Shown here piece by piece: positions 56,362-64,000 of a stretch of 64,000 bases of DNA. Each line of letters begins with the position of its first letter. The stretch's first letter is position 1. Origin of the DNA: Macrosoma leucophasiata (taxonomy: Eukaryota; Arthropoda; Insecta; Lepidoptera; Hedylidae). The stretch spans positions 5,982,001-6,046,000 of the forward strand of contig JAWQUS010000009.1 in NCBI GenBank assembly GCA_036365455.1. Direction: 5' to 3'. The notes below the pieces were generated by a model. The model did no database searches, was not told where the DNA came from, and saw nothing but the letters and a program-made list of their open reading frames with translations. Position numbers and translations under genes: made by a program.

Positions 56362-56729
56362 TACCTAATAAATATGAAGAACGTAGTCTAGGGCTCGATT
56401 GAAGAGATTCAAAAGTAAGAGCCTACCTATAAAATAGAACTATTCCGTTGAATAGAAATGATTGTATCGCGACCACTGCCGCAGTCGCTGTCACCTCAGA
56501 TATTAGAAGTCTGATTTATACGAGTTCCTCTACGCGTTTATATTTCACATTCTGACATTTTATTTCCTCTGCTGTTCGTAAGAGGAGTTTCATTTTAAAA
56601 TAGGGATAAAGTTAAACGTATACGTAAAAGAGTGTAAGTTAGCTATCGTTTATTTTATCGGAGGATTAGATAGAGGCAGTATATTTCAATGTAATGATGA
56701 CGACTTAAAAGCTTGTAGTTAACATAGAT

Positions 56730-56775
56730 TATAACTGCAGTCTTTAGACATTTACACAAAATCGGAGGTCAAAAT
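56730..56775 (-). repeat. Family A repeat scrap
   Basis: ATAACTGCAGTCTTTAGACA, TTACACAAAATCGGAGGTC and AAAATAGAC resemble the tail-side middle of the consensus. Confidence 0.5.
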
Positions 56776-56830
56776 AGACTCTGACTGAGAACCGTCTGCG
56801 CTCGCCGATTGCTCTTGCTGAAGTAGTTAA

Positions 56831-57237
56831 AAAGCAACCCATTAAGTGTAAAAGTATACTTAATGTACTTAATGGGTACCTATATACGTAATTTTCCATT
56901 TAAAACTGCGGTCTCCATAAATTAGATTGTAATTATGTTCTCATGCGCATTGCGCTAATCAAACTGGGCTTGCCTAGAGAATTTGTAAAAAGAAAAGTTC
57001 AAAATGGCGATTGGTTGCTACTCGTAAGCCTATAAGCCTATAACCTCCAGGCCTAAATAATTGTTGTACATCTGTGATAGTTTTTGTAAACCATACATTA
57101 AATTATATTCATACATACATTTATTCATATGTATGAGAGTCCACAACTACAGTCTAATTTATAGAGACCGCAGTTTTAAATGGAAAATTATGTATAGGTA
57201 CCCATTAAGTATACTTTTACACTTAATGGGTTGCTTT
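56831..57237. mobile_element. Long-TIR foldback element, 407 bp, TTAA target
   Basis: TTAA at 56827-56830 and 57238-57241. TIRs begin AAAGCAACCCATTAAGTGTA and match over about 85 bp, including AATTTTCCATTTAAAACTGC and GGTCTCTATAAATTAGA. The left arm has an extra ~10 bp from a TACTTAATG duplication. TTAA duplication is typical of piggyBac-like elements, but the termini are not the canonical CCC type. Confidence 0.88.
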
Positions 57238-57347
57238 TTAATTTAATATTCGCGAAATGAAATCAGTCACAAAAGGTTTAATTCTTTAACTGTTTAGATT
57301 AATCTGATATCCGGTAACGAGTCTGGTAAAGGACGATACTGCACTTA

Positions 57348-57486
57348 GTGCAAGATTCACAGACCGCACTACGACTTTACTTTGAGCAAAGTATGCTTAG
57401 AATTGTCAGAAATGTATGGGTTTTGACAGTTCGAAGCGTACTTTGCTCGAAAGTAAAGTCGTAGTGCGGTCTGTGAATCTCGCCCT
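57348..57486. mobile_element. Hairpin MITE (family M3), copy 3, almost perfect foldback
   Basis: Left arm GATTCACAGACCGCACTACG...AGAATTGTCAG and right arm TGACAGTTCGAAGCGTACTT...GCGGTCTGTGAATCTCGC pair over ~60 bp with a ~13-nt loop (AAATGTATGGGTT). Confidence 0.9.
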
Positions 57487-57552
57487 TAGTGTCACCATAC
57501 GATTAGCGAAGTTCGTGATCTTCGTTATTTCTAACATAACAAAATAAATCTG

Positions 57553-57995
57553 TCCCAGGTCATGTCATCATCATCATCATTTCAGCCAAAATACGTCCAC
57601 TGCTGAACAAAGGCCTCCCCCAAAGAATGCCACAACGAACGGTCCTGGGCCGCCCTCATCCAGCGATTGCCCGCGACCTTCACCAGGTCGTCGGTCCATC
57701 TTGTGGGAGGCCTGCCTACGCTTCGCTTTCCGGTACGCGGTCGCCACTCGAGAACTGCTCTGCCCCAACGGCCGTCAGTTCGTCGAGCTATGTGCCCTGC
57801 CCACTGCCACTTGAGTCTCGCTATTCGGTGAGCTATGTCGGTAACTTTGGTTCTCTTGCGGATCTCCTCATTTCTGATTCGGTCTCGCAGAGAAACTCCA
57901 AGCATAGCTCTCTCCATTGCTCTCTGAGTGACCTTGAGCCTTCTTATGAGGCCCATAGTGAGCGACCACGTTATGTGGTTGGACCAGGTCATGTG
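57553..57995 (-). pseudogene. RTE-type LINE 3' end: protein C-terminus and ATG-repeat tail
   Basis: An open minus-strand frame to 57582 reads TMGLIRRLKVTQRAMERAM, GVSLRDRIRNEEIRKRTKV, IARLKWQWAGHIARR, GKRSVGRPPTRWTDDLV and LGEAFVQQWTYFG, then stop. This Arg-rich region follows the RT in lepidopteran RTE-type LINEs (from memory). After the stop the 3' end is TTCAGCAGTGGACGTATTTT...GGCTGA with an ATG repeat. The RT and endonuclease are absent (5'-truncated). A second, more decayed copy lies at 60300-60692 on the other strand. Confidence 0.85.
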
Positions 57996-59063
57996 GTTTA
58001 TCTTAATAGTTCTAGCAATTGCAATCGTTATAGGCACATACGTTATTATTAGATATCAGTTATTATAATTAATAATAAGACACCTAATCCCATTCAGCAT
58101 AATAGTACGAGTAGGTAAATTAACGTAGCCGGACAAAAATAAAATCAGATTCTATTAAAATGAACGAACATTAAATTCAGCTCAAATTATAAACTTATTT
58201 TGAGTTTAGGTATAACTAATATGTACTCGACATTCAAGATATTATTATGTTTCTCCATTCTATTTTATTAGAAGTAAGAGAACACCCACTTAACACCCTC
58301 CGAAGGTTTCGCCGGGCGACTTACATGTAAAACTACTTTACCCAAGAAATTTTGAGATAAGTTGTTGTTATCTGCCCGTAGCATAAACTTCTTAGTCTAA
58401 CAATTTTAGTTTAACAGTTTAAAAGCTGTAAACTGTAAAGTGAGCTTAACTTTGAATTGTAAACAGAGCGTGAGTTTTGCGTTTAAAGTAAACATGATTT
58501 CTGTCTAAACATCATGTCTAAATAAACATCAACATCAACGACTTCCCTCCAGACACGAGAAAAATATGACAATTGAAATTCAATTGTGTCTGGGCGCCGG
58601 TGGCCTTACGATCCTTGAAAGATTAACATGTTTTTGAGAACGCTTTGAGATGGGGCACATGCCCGAGAAGGTTCTAAATGAGAAAAGGACAATATATTAT
58701 ACTGTCCCGTTCTTATAATATTGCTTTTATTAGTTGCTTCCCGAAGTAGTTTTGATTAACTTTTAATGTACTGAAGGTAGGAAGATATCTACACAAAAAC
58801 CAAAGTCAAAATGCAGACACATTGTCCAGCCCCAAGCTGTATCGTAATACGATAGTGATGAACACTACCATTTGGCGGCAGGTAGCTTAAATTGATCACT
58901 AAAATATTGTTAGTTAGCTTAACTTCAAAAATAGCGTATCATCTCAGAATGCCAACTTCGCAAAAAATTTTTTATTGTTATGAATTAGTTCAATGACAAT
59001 GTTCGCATTGATAATACCTGTAAAGAAAATGTTCAAGTTAGAAAGCAAAAAAAACATCTTATA
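57996..59063. other. Mostly unassigned DNA
   Basis: Only the family A trace at 58793-58880 is recognisable. Confidence 0.35.
58793..58880 (-). repeat. Family A repeat, degenerate middle
   Basis: CACAAAAACCAAAGTCAAAA, TGCAGACACATTG, then ACGATAGTGATGAACACTAC and CATTTGGCGGCAGGTAG, with an internal deletion. Confidence 0.65.
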
Positions 59064-59200
59064 AAGGCAACCCATACGTCCCACTGCTGGGCACGAGTTT
59101 CTCTCCTTTTTTGGGGAGGACTGGAGCTTACCCCACAACGCTGCTCCAAGGCGGGTTGGTGGAGATACGGGTTAGTGACCAACCCGCTGTCGGATGTTGT
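59064..59200 (-). repeat. Family D SINE, 5'-truncated copy
   Basis: On the minus strand: AACATCCGACAGCGGGTTGG, TCACTAACCCG, TTGGAGCAGCGTTGTGG, CCCCAAAAAAGG, AACTCGTGCCCAGCAGTGGG and ACGTATGGGTTGCC, collinear with 49970-50110. The 5S-like head is missing. Confidence 0.85.
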
Positions 59201-59736
59201 CGAACCTAATAATAATAAGTAATATATCCTCCTAAATTACAGTCCATATACTTGTAATTACGGTACCAAAACAGAAATAACATTAACCTTGCATGTTCCT
59301 ACGCTAATATTTTCCAAAAGTGCCCAACCTACCCTGTGTAATGAAGACACAGAGACTGTATTACCAATTCAAACAGTATCGTATATCCTAATGATTCTGT
59401 AGTTTGCTCCGGACCGGCAATTTTATTCGCTCGTTACATTCTCATTTCGCTTCGAAACTGCTTACATTCATATTTGGAAAACTAGGAATCGGATAAAACA
59501 AGGGGAAGATATCCAGCGAAACTTCCCGCATTTACGGTTTTAAAATTGGAGTCGAAAATCGAAAATATAACGAGTATTATGCGATTAAAACTAACTCGCT
59601 TTTTGTAACACGTGTCTGAAAAATGATATTCTGTTAAGTATCTGAAAATACCTACAGACCTATTTATCTTAATTAGCATGTTTTGCAGATGCAAAAAGAC
59701 TAAGCGAATCTATTTCGACTTATTTTGATAATCCGG
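59201..59736. other. No recognisable feature
   Basis: Nothing assignable. Confidence 0.35.
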
Positions 59737-59885
59737 TAAGTCTAGCGACGACTGCTTGCTTCGAGGGGCCGCGGGTACGATTCCGGCACCGGGAGAAATA
59801 TTACATTGGGTCTGGGGTTTGTGTATATCTCGTGTGTGTACAACGGCACCCATAACTCCGCTTTATACCTGGTGCTGTAAGTGTA
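59737..59885 (+). repeat. Probable tRNA-derived SINE, third type
   Basis: TCTAGCGACGACTGCTTGCT then CCGCGGGTACGATTCCGGCA (box B-like GGTACGATTCC). The body GGGTCTGGGGTTTGTGTATA and CACCCATAACTCCGCTTTA follows, which I recall from other lepidopteran SINEs. Only one copy is present here. Confidence 0.5.
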
Positions 59886-60299
59886 AGCGTAATTAAATAA
59901 TTATTTAAAGTAAGAAGATATAATTCGGTTGCTTTACATCTTCCATAACATTGATTTTCATAATTGCAGTGCAACGGGGTGTTATCCTCTGTTCCTTTAA
60001 CCAAAGCTTAATTCAAGATTTTTAGTGATACAACAGTAAGTGGGCTTGATAATTCTTTTGTATTGAGATCAAACTCTCACGAGAAAATTAGTCTTGTTCG
60101 TAATTCGATGTGTGCCCATAACAACGTTCACGTTTTTCAACATTTTTCATTTACATCGTTGCACCGCTGGTCGTAGCATTTCTCGACAAATAGACTACCT
60201 ATACTGAACATTTTTTTTCGAATTTTAGTTCCTGACGTATAGCCCGTTCAACCAAACAAACCAACTTTTCAGCTTTACCAACATTTGTATAGGTAGACG
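59886..60299. other. No recognisable feature
   Basis: Nothing assignable. Confidence 0.35.
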
Positions 60300-60692
60300 T
60301 GGTCTCTCACTATGGGTCTCGTACGAAAGCTCCAAGTCACTCAGCGGTCAATGGAAAGGGCTATGCTCGGCGTTTCCCTACTGGATCGAATCAGAAATTA
60401 GGAGATCCGTAGGCGAACGAAAGTCGCTGATATAGCCAAGCAGATTTCCAAGCTGAAGTGGCAATGGGCAGGGCACATAGCTCGGAGAACCGATAGCCGC
60501 TGGAGCAGAAAGGTTCTCGAGTGGAGACCACGTATCGGCAAACGCAGCGTAGGACGTCCACCTGCAAGATGGAACGACGACCTGATCAAGGCTGCAGGTA
60601 CCCGCTGGATGCACGTCGCTTCCGATCGGTCGGCATGGAGGTCCTTGGGGGAGGCCTATGTTCAGCAGTGGACGTCTTATGGCTGATATGAT
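60300..60692 (+). pseudogene. RTE-type LINE 3' end, copy 2, with nonsense mutation
   Basis: The plus-strand frame reads TMGLVRKLQVTQRSMERAM, GVSLLDRIRN, stop (TAG at about 60399), EIRRRTKVADIAKQISKLK, WQWAGHIARRTDSRW, KRSVGRPPARWNDDLIKAA and SLGEAYVQQWTSYG, then stop. It is followed by GCTGATATGATGAAC. It aligns along its length with 57582-57990, and the stop replaces the first Glu of EEI there. Confidence 0.85.
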
Positions 60693-61109
60693 GAACATTT
60701 GTATAGATAATGTTGTTGCAGTACAAAATTCTCGAAAAGCACTCAAGAGCCACAAATCCACAACAAGTACGAGCATTGAGAGTGTTGTAACGAAATTGGT
60801 ACAATAAAACTGACGTCTAGGTTTTATAAAAGTCGGGGTCCTTGACGTCATTATATCGCGATGGGGAACGGGAGCATTATGAGTAAGTATCTGGCTTGTG
60901 GCCAACGGGTGTTATTCTACAAACGCTGCAGAGCCTTCCGGCGTCCTGTCGCCGCAACACGACATGCGTCTTGTTGTTTTAGTTTTGTAGACAAATAACA
61001 AAGTAAGCTACAATAGAAATTCCGCTTGATGTTTATGTAAACATGCTCATATTGTGGATTTTTTGGGATTAAGGTTATTTTATAATGTTTGCCGTTGTTG
61101 TATCAACTA
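60693..61109. other. No recognisable feature
   Basis: Nothing assignable. Confidence 0.35.
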
Positions 61110-61652
61110 ACTCTACGCTACTACTACGCTACGGGTCGGGGCTATTGGAGATAAAGGTGTAAAGTCTTTCACTTCTGGTTATATTGGTATATTTTCATTT
61201 TCTGTAACTGCCTCAGTAGCCTAGTGGTAGCAGGCCACTACTACTACGCTGGAGGTACTGGGTTCGATTCCCGGGTCGGGGGCTATCAGAGATAACGGTT
61301 TAAAATCCTTTATCTCTGGTTCAATTAGGATTTTCCATTTTCTGGAATTGGTATATTTTCATTTTCTGTAACTGCCTCAGTACTCAGTAGCCTAGTGGTA
61401 GCAGGCGACTACTACTACGCTGGAAGTACTGGGTTCGATTCCCGGGTCGGGGGCTATCAGAAATAACGGTTTAAAATCCTTTATCTCTGGTTCTATTGGG
61501 ATTTTCCATTTTCTGGAAGTTTCCTTGTACCTCTGAGTTTGGTAATGTGCCCGGAGATGGCAACAGGATCGCCACTTGTTACATGGGCCAAAAACGTAAC
61601 CGGCATGCTTGTCTGCCTACCCCTTCGGGGATTACAGGCGTGAAATTACCTA
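61110..61652 (+). repeat. tRNA-derived SINE (family B) with head repeated in tandem
   Basis: A partial unit (61110-61209), a second head unit (61210-61373) and a third, complete unit (61374-61652). Boxes: A at 61217-61227 and B at 61261-61271; A at 61388-61398 and B at 61432-61442, all perfect. Unit junctions share ATTGGTATATTTTCATTTTC then TGTAACTGCCTCAG. Only the last unit has the tail CTGCCTACCCCTTCGGGGAT...GGCGTGA. Confidence 0.92.
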
Positions 61653-62347
61653 CGTATGACTGATATTCGAAAACTGTTGCGACAGAGTGCAAATATGCAA
61701 CTTTACTGTTTCCTTCAGGTTACAATATCCATGGGTTTTACGAAAAATGAGATGTAAGATTACGTCTGATGTCGAGAATAGTCGAGATGCGTTGTGGAAC
61801 CTTGGTTCTTGCTGTCACAAATGTCTATAGAGAACGATTAATGTTTTGCATCATGTGTCATGTCTCAAAGCTCTGTCATAAAAAGAAATAGCCAAACTGA
61901 AAACCTGGACGTGGTTTTCGTAGCAGTAATTGCTATGCTAAAAATGTTCGTTATACAAATGAATTACTATTCAACCCGAGGGTTTACTTAAGGGGATTAA
62001 GTTGCTGCGAACTGACCTTTTGCTAAAACTTGACGCATCTTATAATCCTGGGTAAAAGGGATAGGGTGTAGCATACAAATTACATTAATATATTTTTTAA
62101 ATGTTTATGGATGAAGCACTCGCTATCCCCAAGGAATTTTGGTAGATGACCTCTTGGGACTCGATGAATAGGTATCTACTATTACAGAGACAATACCAAA
62201 AGGGAATTTCTTATATATTTTGGGTTCTAAAAGCTTATCTGTAAAGGTCACTCTCGTTCAAAATACGCGCTAAATTCTCGCAAATTATTTTATGAGTATG
62301 ACGGTAAATTCATGGAGTTCATGGTTTTACGAGGAATTTACTTAATA
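61653..62347. other. No recognisable feature
   Basis: Nothing assignable. Confidence 0.35.
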
Positions 62348-62559
62348 TTTTTTTAAATGTTTTGAAAGTGGCAAACAAGCATGCAGTTCACATTGATGTT
62401 AAGTGATGACTGCAGCCACACAATGACCAGAGGTCAAAATGCATATGCGTTGCCACTCCCGAGGCCTAAGGTCTGCCTCTGTGCCGGAAATTACAGAGCC
62501 GTACATTACCACCTGATCGGAACACGATAGTGCTGAACACTGCCATTTAGCGGCAAGTA

Positions 62560-63843
62560 ATAGGTTGGGGAAAAAGTCTTTTCGCATTATAGTAGTATGA
62601 ACTTGTAATAAAATCTCTTTGGCTGTATTATTTGTATCTGGCTGGTTTTGGTATCATTGAAAGTTAAAATTTTAAAGAACATAATTCCAAATTCAAATTA
62701 GGCAAATGTGTGATTTTCGTTTGTTTTTCGTACTGTCAAGATGAGTGAATCTAATGAAGAAATTCGATACATTTTAAAATTTTACTACAAAAAAGGTAAA
62801 AATGCAACGCAAGCCGCAAAAAAAATTGCGATGTTTATGGACCTAGTGCAGTGTCTGTGTGAGTACCACTAATTTGGTTTAAGCGTTTTCAATCCGGAAA
62901 TTTTGATGTCAAAGATGCACCTCGCTCTGGTCGCCCTATTACGGATAAAATGGATGCCATTTTTGAAAAAGTGGAGCAAGATCGACATATCAGTAGTTAC
63001 GACGTAGCTGAAGAACTGAGAATTGATCACAAAACAGTTTTGGCGCATTTGAAAAAAGCTGAGTACAAAAAAAAGCTCGATATTTAGGTACCTCACGAGC
63101 TCACTGACAAGAAACCTAATGAACCGTGTACTCATTTGTGATTCTTTCTTACGACGTAATGAAACCGAATCATTTTTGAAGAAGCTGATAACTGGTGATG
63201 AATCTTGGATCACGTACGACAAGAACGTGCGAAAAAGGTCGTGGTCAAAGGCCGGTCAGGCTTCACAGACTGTGGCGAAAACCGGGTTAACTCGCAATAA
63301 GGTGATGTTGTGTGTGTGGTGGGATTGGAAGGGCATTATTCATTATGAGCTATTACCACCAGGCAGGACTATCGATTCTGAACTCTACTGCGAACAACTG
63401 ATGAGATTAAAGCAAGAAGTTGAGAGAAAGCGGCCGGAATTGATCAACAGAAGGGGTGTGGTGTTTCATCATGATAACGCTAGACCTCACACACCTAAAG
63501 CCACTCAGCAAAAATTAAGAGAGTTTGGCTGGGAGGTGTTAATGCATCCGCCGTATAGTCCTGACCTTGCACCTTCAGATTTCCACCTGTTTCGGTCTCC
63601 TCAGAATTCTTTATGCAATGTTAGGTTAACATCACGAGAGGACTGCCAAATCCACTTGTCGCGGTATTTTGATGAGAAGTCCCAAATTTTTTATAGCAAT
63701 GGGATCATGTCCCTACCTACAAGATGGTAAAAGGTTATCGAACAAAATGGTACATACATACTTTAGTTAAATTTAAATAAACTATATTTAAAATTGTTTT
63801 GAATTATCTTAAAAAATGCGAAGAAACTTTTTCCCCAACCTAA
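62560..63843 (+). mobile_element. mariner transposon, 1284 bp
   Basis: TIRs TAGGTTGGGGAAAAAGT...CGCAT on the left and its complement (ATGCGAAGAAACTTTTTCCC on) on the right. TA duplications at 62558-62559 and 63844-63845. Length is that of a full mariner, and it contains a decayed transposase. Confidence 0.95.
62743..63730 (+). pseudogene. mariner transposase, inactivated
   Basis: Starts MSESNEEIRYILKFYYKKGK (N-terminal helix-turn-helix). A 1-nt deletion at about 62828 shifts the frame, after which SVSTTNLWFKRFQSGNFDV and APRSGRPITDKMDA follow. A TAG at about 63087 falls where tryptophan is usual (KKKLDI then stop then VPHELT), and a second 1-nt deletion lies near 63110. The last 203 codons (63119-63730) are open: ITGDESWITYD (first Asp), FHHDNARPHTP (second Asp) and SPDLAPSDFHLF (third Asp), with 34 residues between the last two, the mariner D,D34D pattern. 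Three lesions exclude an active enzyme. Confidence 0.93.
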
Positions 63844-63910
63844 TATATAAGGTAATGCGGTGGTGCCTACGCCCGCGAGCTCCGTCATTGGAGCTCTACC
63901 ACCAGTAAAA

Positions 63911-64000
63911 GTGCTGTGGTGTACAAATCACAATTTATTTCAGAATTGTGATGTATTCATTCTTGGTTAACTTGTAATTACCTTACTGATTTATCATTAG
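63911..64000. other. No recognisable feature
   Basis: Short right flank of the window. Confidence 0.3.

Larger units (their letters stand above)
62348..63910 (-). repeat. Family A repeat (A1), split by a mariner
   Basis: The left part (62348-62559) runs from the tail to CATTTAGCGGCAAGTA. The right part (63846-63910) resumes GGTAATGCGGTGGTGCCTAC and ends with the head CTACCACCAGTAAAA. Joined, the order equals other copies. The mariner sits at the TA-rich AAGTATATTAGG site. Confidence 0.93.

Noticed and set aside
57627..58052. 141-codon plus-strand frame
   Set aside because: Antisense of the RTE C-terminal frame, whose minus-strand reading is clearly the coding one.
1..64000. Bacterial or viral gene cluster, or defence/biosynthetic operon
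   Set aside because: No ribosome-binding sites, no closely spaced intact genes; all long frames are retrotransposon or transposase proteins and the repeats are eukaryotic.

Overview
The window looks like repeat-dense, non-coding DNA from an insect, most likely a moth or butterfly. It is AT-rich with short GC-rich islands. It carries tRNA-derived SINEs, RTE-type LINE ends finishing in ATG repeats, short TC...CTAG Helitron-like elements with a GC-rich hairpin at the 3' end, and many foldback elements. I recognise several of these as Lepidoptera-type from memory; no database was searched. I found no convincing host gene exon, no true tRNA or rRNA gene and no CRISPR array, so the window is probably intergenic or deep intronic.

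Layout. 1-5.8 kb holds a long-TIR foldback element (3534-4087), a decayed LINE end and the first copies of an abundant poly(A) repeat (called family A here). 5.84-13.4 kb is a three-level nest: a CR1-like LINE on the minus strand is interrupted by a Helitron (7428-12339), which is itself interrupted by a second LINE (7767-about 11420) with an intact 1063-codon endonuclease/reverse transcriptase ORF. 13.8-28 kb contains a complete small Helitron, several MITEs, a SINE split by a family A insertion, and a 959-bp TIR element with a 7-bp target duplication. 28-43 kb is sparse, apart from two Helitron copies abutting exactly (35052-35402), a tRNA SINE and a 31-bp-TIR MITE. 43255-48634 is a near-complete I-like LINE (gag-like ORF1; endonuclease, reverse transcriptase and RNase H) bounded by a 13-bp target duplication, with ORF2 broken by frameshifts. 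48.7-64 kb has a SINE whose head resembles 5S rRNA, more tRNA SINEs (one in tandem), Helitrons, a duplicated block with a perfect 52-bp palindrome, two RTE 3' ends, a TTAA-flanked foldback element and a dead mariner inside a family A copy.

How the parts fit together. The two LINE 3' ends appear to be partnered with two SINE families: the tRNA SINE shares its tail with one LINE family, and the 5S-like SINE shares its tail with the RTE ends. Insertions inside older copies give a relative chronology at five places. The inner LINE at 7.8-11.4 kb is the only long intact coding region. Unassigned stretches are listed explicitly.
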